Source: Ophthalmolycus amberensis | Lineage: Eukaryota > Chordata > Actinopteri > Perciformes > Zoarcidae | Assembly: GCA_024529925.1 (NCBI GenBank) | Contig: JAFEUB010000845.1 | Coordinates: 787,501 to 851,500 of the forward strand | Length of the DNA stretch: 64,000 nucleotides | Direction of reading: 5' to 3' | Part shown: piece by piece, positions 1 through 12,870 of the stretch | Numbering within the stretch: position 1 is the first letter of the stretch | Layout: every line of letters begins with the position of its first letter | Position numbers and translations under genes: made by a program | Notes under the pieces: generated by a model | What the model saw: the letters and a program-made list of their open reading frames with translations, nothing else | The model's database searches: none | What the model was told of the DNA's origin: nothing

Positions 1-1796
1 ATATCTGTTTTCGAATGTGACTGATGAGTATTTCGAAAAATAACCCTTTTTTCACCCACTGCACTTAAACCAGGATAAAGCCTACTTTGTTTATTACAGG
101 GAACGATGTGGATGTCTGAATAATAATTGTTCATTAAAAATGCAAATTACTAATATACATTAGGCAGTGATACTAATAATAGAAGACATGCATGCATAAT
201 TACAGAGAATAAAAACTAATTTGCATCTATAGTAGGCTATGATTATATAGGTACATAGAAGCAAACATGTGGCAGGATAAATTAACTATGATAGGAGAGT
301 CAGTTTTCACATAGTTTATCGGTTTACTCATCATCATCATCAATTCAGTTAATGATGGGAGAATACATTATTCAACATCTGTACAAAAACACATCTGTGC
401 TTTCAGCCTAAATCATAACGGAGAACAGCATCCCAGTCCTCCTGATAAGACTGAATAAATTCACCTTGTTTACCCAAATTAAACTCAGCTGTTGGGTTTG
501 GACACTGTAAGGTAATCCTCTTATCATGTAGGAAGCAGAGGATCACAAATTAAAGAGAAAATATAAAGTTGACTCTTGAACAGCAGTGTGCGAAAGCTAA
601 AAAATAAACAGTAAGCCTTTTCACCTCCAGATAATAAGAACAGATTTCCTGCAGATCCAAGGGGGGCAGTGTTTACCGATTAGCTCATTAGCTCTTTGGG
701 ATATGATGAACCTGAAAAATACACATATGCTCACTCTAACTAGTTTTGGACAATTTGAAATTTTGACCAGATGATGGTGCTAGATAAATATTTAAGGTTT
801 CACCAAAGTGATTAATCCCAAGGAGGGCATGAATGTATGTAACAAATTTGATGGCAATCCATCGACAAACAGACAATACCATTCCTAGAGCGATGCTGCT
901 AGCAAGGTTATAAACAGAATTTTCTTTTAATCAATTCTCAGCGAAGTTTGATAAATTTACAGATTTGAAATACCAGTCATCTTGGGTTATCATTTCATGA
1001 CTTCAACAATCTTACATTGATTTTTTTCATGTGAAAATGTTTCACATTGGTAACATTTTACATTGTTGAAATTTAAGTATTAAACTTTCATGGCTGCATA
1101 CAATTTTGTAAAACTTGAAAATCTGCCATTTGGAACTTATAAGCATTAAAGCATTGAACTGCCTCCAGCAGCAAATGAATACTGTCTTCCTTAGTGAGCC
1201 CCGTGTAATGAGACAAAGAAAAAAACATCTCACGTACATACTTATTTTCTGACAATCCACTCGTCAAAGAAACAAAAAATGTTCCAAACAACTATTTATT
1301 ACATTTTAGACATGTTCTGGTTCTGAGATATCCGCTACTACACACATTTTGTGTTTCAACCACAACTCTGAAGTGAGCGCAGGTAAAATAAACATTTTTC
1401 TTTTTTCCTGAGGTTGTTTGCAAGGCCAAGAAATCAATTACCAAAAACAATTTAAGCAATGAGGCTTTTAAGTGTAGAAGGGTGTTGAGAACTCTTCAAC
1501 CACTCTCTGTGTGTCTTCTAGTTACTGTGATTATAATAATTATCCTGCACTAACTAAGTGTGTGTTAAATTAATTTTACAATCCCTCATGAGCACAACTT
1601 CCAATAAATCATTGTCCCACTTGAAGCGATACTTTAAAACCATAATCTTCTACCATATCTACAATTAGCTGTGATGGTTTCCATATTTTGAAGTATTAAA
1701 GGTGCTAAACTCCAAATTCAGAGCATATCTATTGTTGAGGGATTACCTCCACAAGGCTCTTAACATGGCGACAGCTGAGCCGGCAGCTAGCCATTA
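1..1796. other. AT-rich intronic DNA, no gene seen
   Basis: Part of the presumed long intron after oprl1 exon 4. No TM5-TM7 receptor exon was found on the minus strand and no other convincing coding sequence is present. The only recognisable content is a dispersed fish repeat at 754-868, listed separately. Confidence 0.6.
754..868 (+). repeat. Dispersed fish repeat, copy 1 (matches 36456-36598)
   Basis: The segment resembles a very common fish repeat with the phrases TTTGACC..ATGGTGCTAGA, TTCACCAAAGT.ATTA and ATTTGATGGCAATCCATC. A second, diverged copy in the same orientation is at 36456-36598 (GAAAACTTTGA..., CATGAATATCTGTAC, TTTCATGGTAATCCA). The class is uncertain. Confidence 0.6.
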
Positions 1797-1841
1797 ATCG
1801 TGCTAGCAGTTGATCGTGCTAGCAGTTGATCGTGCTAACAG
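1797..1841. repeat. 16-bp tandem repeat, about 2.8 copies
   Basis: The unit ATCGTGCTAGCAGTTG occurs at 1797-1812 and 1813-1828 exactly, followed by a third partial copy with one change (ATCGTGCTAACAG). It ends just before the hAT MITE at 1860. Confidence 0.85.
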
Positions 1842-1859
1842 CGGTAAATGTGTAAACAA

Positions 1860-2328
1860 TAGGGGTGTAATGGTACGCGTATTCGTATTGAACCGTTCGG
1901 TACGAGGCTCACGGTTCGGTACGCATGACGAACCGAACACGTTTGAATAAAAATAAAAAATAAATAAAAAATAAATACTTTTTTTAAAACCTTTATTTAA
2001 CCAGGTAGTCCCATTGAGATTAAAAATCTCTTTTGCAAGATGTAAGTAACAATACAAGATGTAAGCAAGATGTAAGTAACAATACTACATAACATTAAGG
2101 AGCAGTTTTTGTTTTTTATGCTTATGTTATGCTAAGAAGACACCCCAGAAGATGAGTCACTCAGGTATAGTTCCATCATTGTTCAAAGTCAAAGAATAAC
2201 TTTATGATGTTAGTTGTAATGAATAAATATATTTTTAAATCAAGTACATTTCTCTGGCATTTATAGTTTTCTACTGTACCGAAACGTACCGAACCGAACC
2301 GTGAATTTTGTGAACCGTTACACCCCTA
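1860..2328. mobile_element. hAT-type non-autonomous element (MITE), complete
   Basis: A 469-bp element with inverted ends TAGGGGTGTAATGG (left) and CCGTTACACCCCTA (right), 13 of 14 bases matching. It is flanked by a perfect 8-bp target duplication GTAAACAA at 1852-1859 and 2329-2336. Subterminal CACGGTTCGG..TACG motifs repeat in inverted orientation near both ends. The 8-bp duplication and (C)AGGGGTG-type ends are hallmarks of the hAT superfamily. No transposase is encoded. The interior holds AT-rich DNA and the phrase TTTATTTAACCAGGTAGTCC, common in fish repeats. Confidence 0.9.
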
Positions 2329-2336
2329 GTAAACAA

Positions 2337-5300
2337 TGTTAATAGTGCTGACACAGCCAACAGTGTGCATAAGGGGAAACCAGAGGGTGGCTGTTACGCT
2401 TCTGCTAGGACGCTGTTGGTCGCGACGGCGTTAGCAGCGGGTGTGCACACACTGTTGGACCGGCTACGTAAACAAAGCAAAGAGAAACTTGGATTACAAC
2501 ACACACAGACAGAAAGTGATTCTCTGCTCAGGATGCCGTTACGATATCTTAAATATTTGTTTGCTGCGACGATATTAATGCTCGAAATTTGGAATGCTCT
2601 GAATTTTAAATTTATCACCTTTAATCAACTTATTAATCAATAAATTAAATGGTATTTTTGTCTTGTATTTTCTCCCACCAAAGACACAAGTAACTTCTCA
2701 TACTTATGATGTAGTGGTTCTGGCTATAAAAGAAACATAAATGCAGTATCGTGTTTTGAGTTAAATCCTTGAACTGTGTTTGCACCGGTAAGATAACAGG
2801 ACGTACCGACACACACCGCAGAATAGACTGCATGAATACTCGAGGGAGCTAGATCAAAACAAATAGGAAAAGGAACTGTTGAAAGAAAAAGTTGGTCTAT
2901 TATTCCAATTGGTGGATGCTTTTATCCGCTGCATCTCGCAGGGCCATGAGTGTGCATGATTTATAGTGTGTGGGTGTTCCCAGTAAAAATGGAAGCCGTA
3001 GCCTCCACTCCATTACTGCCACGTTCCAGCCATTGATCAAAAGCACAGTAAAAGTCTGTGTGAAAGGACAGGAATAGTAATAACTTGCAAGGCAGTGAAG
3101 TTCATGTGTTTCATCAAAATGGCTGTAAATCGCTATCTGATCTTAAACCTAAAGGAAAGCAGCACCAACAACTATAATAATAGTATTCATCCCTGTGGGG
3201 AAATACTTCTTCCTCATGGAGGGTCAGAGGGCATGCCGACATAAATAGTATAAAAGAAAAGCAAAGTTGCCGCTCCATTTTTAATCCATTCAACAGTTTT
3301 GTTTTCTGGTGTTGTTTCTACAAGGGGATGCTAACGTGACCAGATCCTCTTCTTATTTATACCTTCATTTCGTCTTCCCCTTCTCACCTGTCTTGATCTT
3401 CAGGAAACTGCTTACTCTTTGTCTCTTTCCCTCCATTCTTCAGACTTTGCTGACATTTCTGAGAGCAAACCTTGTCGACATTTTGATTTCATCTCTCTAA
3501 TTTCATTCTCATTCTGCTCAGAGACAGGCTGACAGCTTGTCAGTATACTGATACACACCACAACATGTAGACCTGAATAACTACAGATTCAGCTTCTAAA
3601 CAGCTGCATCATGAGCATAAAACACTTTACAAGGGACTTTTAAATCTATGTGGAGGTTTTAGGCACAGAAAGGGCTCGGGATTAACCTTGACCAATCAAG
3701 GCATATTTCTCTCAGGCTTTCTACGAGGAGGGAACTCATCAAAATTACTTCTTTGATTGTTTACCAAGTGCCCGCTGTGTTAATGCACACTTAAAAACAC
3801 ACAGAAACATGTTATTTCATGAAAATATGTTGATAGATCCACACCAAATACCTCCAGTTTTCAGTAGCTTGACAAGAGACATCCAATGCCTCAGCTCTCA
3901 TCTCTCTAAGGAGCTGGTTCAGTAGAAAGACATCTCAGAGATTGGATTTATTGCTGTCCCATTAAAGCTTATCCCTTTGATAGAAAGGGACAGGACTAAA
4001 GAAATACTTGACCAAATTAAGAGATAAACCATGTTGACTAAGAGTAATGACTAAAAGTTGACCAAAATGTTTTGCTGACTAAAACTGGACTAAAACTAGG
4101 AAGCATTTTTGTCAAAAGACTAAGACTTAGACTGAATCTAAAATAGCTGCAAAATGAACACTGCTTGAAACGTGATTGAGAATGCAGTTTAGCTGTGTGA
4201 AAACATCATTCTGTAGGAGAAAGGATTTTACAGACAGTTTCCACCTCAATGAAACCTGAAATCCCAGCCAACCAGTGGGAGTAAGTTACTCTGCAAATTT
4301 GTGTGATTCAAATAGATTTGTGCAGATAACCTCACTGAACGCGATTAAAATAGACTTGAAACATTAAAACGCCGGGGTTAGTATGGATTGACAAATTTGT
4401 TAAAATAGGTGCGTAATTGTTCATGTTGCATGTGGGGACGTCTAAAATGCTTCCAAAAGTGCCTCCTTTAAGGATTGGCTATAAGTCAGTATTTCTGGCA
4501 TCAATTTGGGCTCTGGTAATATATGATGGGCAATTGAGATGGGATAGCAGTTTTCCATTGCTCATAAGTCGAAGCTGCACAGTACAACTACTGTCAAGTA
4601 TTTCCTGGGCTACATAGCGCTATGGCTCTGTTCTCAGACAGGTATTTGAAGTGAACTGTTCTTATTTTCGTCTCTTGCCCCTCTCCTCCCCCTGCTTTTG
4701 AGAGAAAAGGACTTCATATGTTGCCATTATTTAGGCCTAGAGCAATGGTAACTGAAGTTGTTTTTCAGACAAGAGATAAAATAAGTTTTTCCAGTGCCAA
4801 ATAAAAAAAAAGGCCAAGGACAGACATAAATAGAAAGTGCATTTGTATAAGCTGTGTTCATGAGTCTCAGGCATGTACAAAATAAGCCTGAAGCCAGTTG
4901 TTTATACGTGAACCTATCACATATAAAGTGTATCTCTGTGGCTTCCAGCTGTGTCAGCTTCTTAAGCTCCTGGTTGACAAATGGCTCCGACAGTTGCTAA
5001 GCTGGGCTTATACATGAGCCATGTTTGCTCTTGTTGACCTGCTCTTGCATGCAGACCTTGCAGCTCTAGATGGCTCTTTACAGACACTTCCCTGTTGCTT
5101 ATTGTCTCGACTCAAGGATGTTCAGTACAACCACTTCTTGATAGTTAACCACAGCTTTCATAAAGATACATTGAAGACATGTTCATGTCACCTGGACTGG
5201 AATTTGCTCCACAACACCAGCTCTCTATGACTGTTAGCGCTGTGTTCATTGCACAGTTCTCATGTTTGTGAGAGGAGGTTTTGATTGTCTGTCACTACAT

Positions 5301-5640
5301 GTACTTTGACACTGATCCAGATGAAAACTTTCATTTTCTATGATTAAACATGTAGAGGTTTATGCAGCCTGGCTGGAATTTTGTGCGATTTCCAGTCCAC
5401 TATCAGGTTTGACAATTCCTAAAAGCAGAGTCCAGACGGTAACACCAACCAGAATTAACGAGACAATTTGAAAATAAAAGCTGTGTTGATAGCCTTCATA
5501 ATCTGTTAATGCGTGTCTGGGAACTATTAGCATGTTTTGTCCTGTGTATGACATTTGCATGTCTACAGGTCATCACAGCGTAGCTTCAGGCAAAACATAT
5601 GGGGCTAAAACATATGTTGCATATCTGTCAGAAAGATGTC
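2337..5640. other. Intronic DNA, no gene seen
   Basis: No exon with conserved protein sequence is visible. At 4005-4145 there is a degenerate array of GACTAAAA-like words (TGACTAAAACTGGACTAAAACTAGG), a pattern seen inside some fish DNA transposons. The short open frames have no recognisable domains. Confidence 0.55.
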
Positions 5641-5677
5641 AGTGTGTGTGTGTGTGTGTGTGTGCGTGTGCGTGTCA
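5641..5677 (+). repeat. (GT)n microsatellite
   Basis: An uninterrupted GT run with a few GC steps at its end; further GTGT-rich sequence follows to about 5800. Confidence 0.95.
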
Positions 5678-5880
5678 GTGCGATTCAGACACTTCCACAA
5701 GTTGGCATGTGTGTGTCCTCTATACATGTGTGTATCCATGGGCATGTCTGCCTTCTCAATTTGTGTATTCTGAGTCAGTGTGTGTGCATGCATGTGTCCT
5801 TGGGCAATACAGCACTTGTCAAATAAAGTTGTATCAGGTTGTGTCAGCAATGGAGGGGGCACATAACTCTATTATACAGA

Positions 5881-5899
5881 CACACACACACACACACAC

Positions 5900-5945
<46 letters not shown>
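5881..5945 (+). repeat. (CA)n microsatellite
   Basis: CA dinucleotides over about 65 bp with a single CCTA interruption. The long open frame here (TH repeats) is an artefact of this repeat. Confidence 0.97.
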
Positions 5946-5947
<2 letters not shown>

Positions 5948-5989
5948 CAAATGGTATTTCTCAGTTACAGTTCTCTTCCATCACTTTAC

Positions 5990-6440
5990 CTTGTTGACAA
6001 AGTTATCTCTGCACTTGATGATAATGAATTCACTTGCAGTATTTTCATAGACCTTTCAAAAGCCTTTGACTATAGTAAACAATGATATTTTATTGGAAAA
6101 GATGGTTAAAAGGTGTGGCTGAGGGATCTTTAAAAGCGACACTCAATACCCTGACTATGTGGACTATTGTTCCACTCCCAAAACTGAAAACAAATTGTCT
6201 GATGATAAGAGTTGATTTGCTGGGTGCAGTAGACCTCACCATCAGCTGAGAATTAACAACATCACCAAGGTTAACCTCGTCTGTTCAAAGCTTACTTTAC
6301 CAATAGAGTCACATTCCATTGGTGTCACAATCTTTACATTGTATATACGTAGTCACATCTTAAGTTAGCTTATGGTAGCAAAACGCTGGCTACCTAAAGA
6401 ATAGCACTGTGCTACATCAAGAAGAGTTGGCCTAATGTCA
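5990..6440 (+). mobile_element. LINE reverse-transcriptase fragment, decayed
   Basis: Frame + sequence at about 6015-6075 reads FIDLSKAFD, the conserved RT motif of non-LTR retrotransposons. It is followed by a frame-broken stretch resembling ...NNDILLEKM. Further on, near 6290-6320, YFTNRVTFHW resembles the Y(L/F)TNR.TF segment of LINE ORF2. Stops and shifts disrupt it. The clade cannot be fixed from this piece. Confidence 0.65.
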
Positions 6441-7261
6441 GATCACCAACGCCAGCAAGGTTCAGTTCCTTTCTAAGATGATAATGATAATATTTCTTTC
6501 GATATACAGGAAGTCAAACACCCCGATGGGTAAAAGTCCACGTCCATGCTGTGGGCTTCTTGAAGGTATATTGTCTGATGCCCAAAATCAAATACACACT
6601 GCGGCACCGGGCTTAACGAAACCATATAGCCGGCGTTGCCATGCCTCTTTTTGTCAAGCCTGTCTGACCTAAAAACAGTACTGGGGCCGCGGGACTTTGG
6701 ATCTATCAATTGACCATTTAAAGCTATATGTTCGAGGGAGCTCTGGAATAATTCGAGCAGCAACTCAGGCACGCATGTGATGTAATCAAGGTAAACACAG
6801 TGGACATCTGTGTGTAATGACACTGCGTTCTGGTGTGGCTTATCTCCATTCACAGGTGTTGATAAGGCAGATTGAATAACACATGTGTCTTGCTGCCTTC
6901 AGATAGCTGCATGCATTTAATGAACTCAGCAGGAGTTTAGGGTGCAGAGTAATAGTGTTGGAAATTACCACAGTGCACACATTTATGAATATGACTGGAT
7001 GTTACTGGATATCTGATAGTTAAACAGCTCATGAATGAACCTGTGATTATGCCTATGAAGGAAACAGCTGGTGCCAATCAGCTAATACAAGCTGCATGCT
7101 ATGCTCCATGTGACGTCTAATACAAAGGAAGGACTATCAGTCGATCTGTAAAGCCTTCTCATGTCTCAAGAGCAATTTATCTGATCGACTTCACACTTGG
7201 CAGGTATATTGCTCAGGACCCAAGGGAGGGCTGCAATTTTTTTCCAGATGGTGTCGCTATA

Positions 7262-7384
7262 AGTTTCGGTCTGTCACAACGTCACTTGCTCTGTGCGTCG
7301 CTAGTTGTACTACGTTAGCTCTGACTGAGTGCAAACACGTCGACATCAAACCTATCTGTCGTTTGCGGAAACGTACAAAACCAA
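7262..7384. repeat. Unclassified dispersed repeat, copy 1 (matches 11632-11752)
   Basis: The words GTCACTTG.TCTG, CTCTGAC.GA.TGCAAA, and ATCTGTCGTTTGCGGAAACG.. align colinearly with 11632-11752, where the last reads ATCTATGATTTGCAGAAACA. Divergence is high, so this is an old family. No function is inferred. Confidence 0.6.
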
Positions 7385-7959
7385 TCTTTTTCCTGGTTGC
7401 TGGGCTGGAAAAAAAAGAGATTACAAGTTTAAAATGTAAACAAAACCAAACCCACTGTGTGTTGAAGCAGAACCAATACTTTTCAAACCAAGCGCTATGT
7501 AGCTCCTCAAACATTGTAAATTATGTGTGCCTCAAAACTGCAGCACAGACTGATATTTCTGTGCTGCCAGGAAACACTTTGACACATTCCCTACAAGTCT
7601 TTTGGATGGATTAGTAAGAGCATCTATTAGTGACAGCAGGGTGGCTGCTGATTATAGCCTCCTTCCTGCCACCATGCCCTTGGGCAAGGCTTTTGACCGC
7701 AATTACTGAGAGCGGCATGCCGTGACTCTCCCTGCAGCTGTCAGGTTATGAAGCTGCTCTGTTTGTTTAATGGTGACAGGAAGAGATGAAAAGAGGAATA
7801 GAAGTGGAGTAGGGTGAACATTAATTATCCCTGAACGTTTCCCCCAAATTTGTTGTACTCTGAATGTATCCCCCAATTGTTTTTGTATAGCTAGTAGTCA
7901 CAATGATGATAAACAAACAGCTACAGGACAAGACCAACACTTTGTTATATACATAAGAA

Positions 7960-8600
7960 GCAGAGAAGAGGAAAGATGGGAAGAAAAAATAAATGAGATG
8001 ATAGAGGAGCAACACATGGATACGAAGAATGGAGAGAGTATGCAAGAGGAGAGTTGTGGCAAAAAGAAGAGGATAACAGAGAGAATGAAAGATAATAAAA
8101 CAAGGGAGGAGAATGAGATATGAATGAAAATAATGTGATGACACATGGATTCAAATGAAATGATAGATGTGAGAATGAGATGAGTATGAGAATAAAAGGA
8201 AAGTAGTGACAGAAGAGACACTAGAGACTGATATGAGAACGACATGATGAGTTGAGAATAGAATAAAAATGAAATGAAGGGGATGGAATAAGATGAGAAT
8301 GAAATGAGAAAGAAATGCCAAAGATGAATGCAATTAAAATGAAATTGACTTGATGAGATTGTAACGAAGCGGATAAAACTGAAACGGATGAGGTGAGAAT
8401 TAAATGAGGGAGAAATGATTTCGATGAGAATGGAATTGAGATGATAGTGGCAGTCATAAGATCACAGAGATCAGCATGAGATGAGAACGACATGAATTTG
8501 ACTACGCTAAGATGTAAATTAAAATAAGGTAAAGAGAATAAAATAAAAAGGAACAAATAGGAGATGAATGAGATACAACAGGAGATGCATAAAGTAAACA
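7960..8600. repeat. Purine-rich degenerate satellite-like tract
   Basis: More than 600 bp of the plus strand is dominated by A and G with recurring words such as GAGAATGAAATGAGA, GATGAGAATG and AATAAAATG. The pattern suggests an old, decayed short tandem array. The overlapping minus-strand open frames (Ser/Leu/Phe/His-rich) follow from this base bias and are not genes. Confidence 0.75.
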
Positions 8601-10493
8601 GGAGAGCAGAGAAATAGCTCAGCTGTCGAGTAGACTAATAAAAATGATTATAGGATTAGGCTGTAGCTGCAGGCTGAGACTGGATCAATATCTAACCACT
8701 AGGCCTCTTATTCCCCTGCTAGCTGCAGCATATTACTCGGTTTAACTGCAAAATAGCACTGATTATACCGTGCCATGTGTGGGCATGTGGAAAGTCACTG
8801 TCTGTTTAAGTTAGTGATTTTCTTTATGTTTAGGAATAACATAAATATTAATAGCATTATTGTTGTTTCTCCTCTCTTGTGCCAAAACATTTCATCTTCT
8901 AATCAGTCAGCATTTATTTTTTATGTGTAATAATTCTCAAAAAACAGATTACCATAACACAGAGAGTATAAATTAGTATTAGGAGACAGCTTTAAGCTAA
9001 AATGGCTTCTTAAGGATGGAGTTAAAAGAGCTTACTAACTGGGGAACAGTAATTGCTGCTGGAGGTTCTCAGGCCCGGATCAGGATCAAAAGGGAAATAC
9101 ATTCACAGACAAGCAAGACCCTGTCCATGCAAACCTTTAAAATCCAGCTGCATCATCAATTCTGAAATTGACAGGCAGGCAGTGATGAGCCGAACGGTGT
9201 GGAATACCAAGATGACCTCTCTTGGAGCATGTTAGAAATCAGTGTTTCTGGACTAGCTGCAATTAGAAGCAGGCAGCAACCTCCTGTTATGAAAAGTGAA
9301 GCCAATGCGGATGTGCCTTCGACTTGCATTCTTTCTAATGGCCAGCAGGAGACGGCTGCTTGCAAGAATCACATGAAAATAACGGAATCACTTATCACAC
9401 AAAAGTCTATCTTGTCAGGCTTCAGGTAATGCGTTTGTGTCCAGTCAGCCAAAGCACTGACCAATCGGTGTCCAGGGAGGAGCTAGTGGCAGCTAGGTGT
9501 GAGAAGAGAGAAGAGACAGAGAGGCGAATGTTGGTTTCAAACAACAGTGACGACTCCTGAAGAGGTTAGCGTAGAGGCTGCAAGTTATATCAGAACCGGA
9601 AAGTATTTCTTTATTGAAAGAAGAGCAAAGAACTGAACTCAAGGCTTTTTCATTGCTCTTCTTCTGATTCGCTTCGGTAATAGTTTGATTGACAGATGGT
9701 TCATGCAATCACCTGCCCCGTATTTATTTTAAACTCCTGCTCTTTTTTAAATAGTTTCTAATGACAGCTTCTAAATGAATTCAAACTGTACTCGAAATCT
9801 AGATGTATTTGACCTTCAAATAAAAAATCATACATATTGGGACCTTGCTCTGGACAGATATAAAACACGATCTTTTGGCCAATAAAACCAAAAAATTAAC
9901 TACACTTGTGTGTATATATATAATATAATGCTTTATGATTTCTTAAGAATTTCAACAACTGTAATATAAATTAGAACATTAAATTCATCCTCCCCTTTCT
10001 AACTTTAACTAAAATGTTATGAACAGTTAGGGCCCTCTGTCATAACACAAATGAGTAATTAAGCTAAACAGGCAGTGTGTTAAAACCGCAGTGGGCAGGA
10101 TTTCTACTGTTCCAAAACAGAATAGAGGCCAGAAATGTAGTTTAACGAGCCATAAATCTCAGCAGCTGCTGAAGAGACGTCGAGCTACTAGCAGGCCTGA
10201 CAATTAACAACTGACAGCATATTTGTTCACTTTCTACTCTGCCTTTTTATAGCACCCTACTGCCCCTTTAAGGTCATTTGAAATGCTTTGTGCACCTGTT
10301 ACCATATAAACTGAGCAGAATCATTTGGATTTTTTGGCCTTTTTAGGAGAAGAGCTGCCATCTGTGAGCTGTAAACTCCAACAGAAAGTGTGTCATGACA
10401 TCCCCGGCTGCCAGCACGATCAGATCACACACAAGCACACAAATGTTCATCATCACTCTCACACAGCCCTATAAGGCAAGTGCCCTGCTTTGA

Positions 10494-10495
<2 letters not shown>
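8601..10495. other. Intronic DNA, no gene seen
   Basis: No conserved coding sequence, TIR pair or tandem array was recognised. The short overlapping open frames on both strands at 9050-9710 have no recognisable motifs. Confidence 0.5.

Positions 10496-10533
<38 letters not shown>
10496..10533 (+). repeat. (CA)n microsatellite
   Basis: About 38 bp of uninterrupted CA. Confidence 0.97.
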
Positions 10534-10534
<1 letters not shown>

Positions 10535-10539
10535 CTTAT

Positions 10540-11131
10540 CATGTGAATACAAGAAGGACCCAGCTGGATCCTCTCAGCAGAAACTGATAATGGCGAAGCT
10601 CTCATCCCTGATGAGCCACGCCTCCCACCCCATGCAGGACACTCTGGCAGCTCTGCACAGCTCCTTCAGTCACCGGCTGATTCACCCCCGGTGTCTGAGG
10701 GAGAGGTACCGCAAGTCCTTTCTCCCCGCTGCTGTCAGGCTGCACAACAAACTGCTCTCGGTGGACCACTAACACACTGAACACTTGAACACGAACACTT
10801 TGCACACACTGAACACTTTAATTCATTCACCTGGTGCAATATCTCATCTAATCCGTGCAATATCCAATATGTTTAAGTATTTACCTGATCCGCCTGTATA
10901 TTCTGTATATTCTGTATATTCTGTATATACTGGCATATTTAGTATATCTAATACTCTTCTTACTGTCGTATTTTATACTGTCGTATACTGTCGTATCTTA
11001 CTGTATTTTATTACTGTTCTACTGTTTACTGTTTAGTTTATTATATTACTTGTTTTTTATCTTTATTTTATTACTTGTGAGCAATGCTGCTGTAATCCTG
11101 TAATTTCCCCACTGAGGGACTAATAAAGGAT

Positions 11132-11162
<31 letters not shown>
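10540..11162 (+). mobile_element. 5'-truncated LINE 3' end (ORF2 C-terminus, UTR, TTATC tail)
   Basis: The open frame ending at 10772 reads ...HASHPMQDTLAALHSSFSHR, then RLIHPRCLRERYRKSFLPAA. This matches the C-terminal end of fish LINE ORF2 proteins, with the S.HP and ERYR.SFLPAAV.L.N patterns. About 330 bp of untranslated sequence with TGTATATTC repeats follows, then CACTGAGGGACTAATAAAGG and the terminal short repeat (TTATC)n at 11130-11160. 5' truncation and a short-repeat tail are typical of L2/CR1-like insertions. Exact clade inferred only. Confidence 0.8.
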
Positions 11163-11163
<1 letters not shown>

Positions 11164-11499
11164 GCAGCTATAAGAGGAGAAATTAAATAAGTCTATTTCA
11201 AACTGAGAATGAAGCTACAGTTATCCATCAGGTGTTATCGGGTATCAAAGAGACTGAGATACACAACCTAACCAAAACATGTTTCTTTGGCATTGCACGT
11301 TCAAACAATAAATATACATTTCATCAATATGTCTCGTATCATGAGCCTCTTATTATGCTTGCAGAAACACACAATGTCACATGGTTGTGAAACGATTAAG
11401 GCAACAAAACTACTTGTTTTGTGTTCAAATAATAATGCATCAACCGTAAGTAACAACCACAACAATGTAACAAGTGTAAAAAAATAACAACCGCCCTTA

Positions 11500-11760
11500 C
11501 CAAACATTATTACGTTGCAGGGACAACAGTCTCCTGTGAAAGTCCTGTTTGTTTGACTCCTCCCACCAACCATTAGTGGAATTTCTTGCGTGGTATACTC
11601 GTTAGAATACCACATAACTTCCACTAACGCTCGCTCAATATAGTGACTTGTTCTGCACTTCACTCGTAATACTACATAACTGGCTCTGACCGAATGCAAA
11701 AACATTCAACATATCTATGATTTGCAGAAACATGCAAAGACAACATTCTTTTCTGGTGAG
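11500..11760. repeat. Unclassified dispersed repeat, copy 2
   Basis: 11632-11752 aligns with 7262-7384. The preceding sequence (GTTTGTTTGACTCCTCCCAC...) is possibly part of the same element. A 134-residue minus-strand frame at 11301-11705 crosses it but shows no known domain and is not considered a gene. Confidence 0.5.
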
Positions 11761-12870
11761 AGTCAAACTTTCCAACAGTTACAAACTTACATGAAGTATT
11801 AGGTAAGAATGCAGCAGAAAGTTGCAGTAAGCTTTTCGTTAGTTCAAAGGCAGTTTTAATGCATGAAACACGTATCAGTGTCCATTATACAAATGTTCAT
11901 TGTGCCTTTATTCAGACATGGCAAGACATTTATAGAAGTAGCCTCAATGCTTGCAGAATATTTGGCACCTGGTACATGGGGAGGACAGTGAGTTGAATAG
12001 TATGGAAGCAATAACTGTTGTAATTGCGAGGGACACTTGGCCTCATTGTAAATCCACGAATCTATTTTCTCATCAAGTTCAACATTTATTAGACGGCGAC
12101 TACCTGCTGGCTGTTATGACATAACATTAATTTAGCTGATGTGCGATAATCATTAATGAGAGCTTTATATATGGTGAAGGAGAACTTTCTGATGATTATT
12201 GTGATTGTACAAAACCACTACCTCTCATGCCCTACGCCATCAGGAGAATATAAATTGTGATTTATTCCTTACAGTGGTGTTAGAAGGCAAGGTTTTCTAC
12301 CTTCACTACATTTAATCTCCAATCCAACCCACTCAATGTCATCAAGCTTTTAATAATCAAAACACAACAATGGCTCATGCTGTTATCTCATTGGCCTGTC
12401 AACGTCACCTCTGCTGAATGTTGCAATGAAAGAGATCAAGAGTTGGAAATCTCTTTTTAGTTTGGTAGAAACAAATGTGCACCTGCTGTGTGAAAGTTCA
12501 TAACAGGAAGCAGCATGTGGAGTATCATTTGTCACATGGCAGGGACACGGTTTGAAATCGCTGCACTGTTTTTGATATAGGAAAGAGGCATCGCGCGACA
12601 ATGTGTGTTGAGCCTATTAGCCAGATACTGTGCAATAAAAGCTATAAAAACTGGGACAACACTTGTAAATGGGTTCACTAACATCACACCATCCGAAACA
12701 ATCTCTTGAAATACAACTTGGATATATATGCAGAAACTGCGTTGCACTGTTTTATTTTTGCACATTAATTATACATTAAAATTAACACAATCGCAGAACA
12801 AATGCATGTAAGGTACAGTTTGTAAGGTGATATATGGCTGTTTGTTTCAAATGCACATGTGGTGAAGGTG
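11761..12870. other. Intronic DNA, no gene seen
   Basis: Sequence just downstream (in transcript sense) of oprl1 exon 4. No receptor exon or recognisable repeat was found; short open frames only. Confidence 0.5.

Noticed and set aside
5532..6050. 172-residue open frame
   Set aside because: Driven by GT/CA microsatellites (Cys/Val and Thr/His runs); no domain.
6473..6853. 126-residue minus frame as a gene or the missing receptor exon
   Set aside because: No TM5-TM7 motifs, no recognisable domain, and it lies next to a decayed LINE.
7821..8556. Cluster of long minus-strand frames rich in Ser, Leu, Phe and His
   Set aside because: Artefact of a purine-rich degenerate repeat tract.
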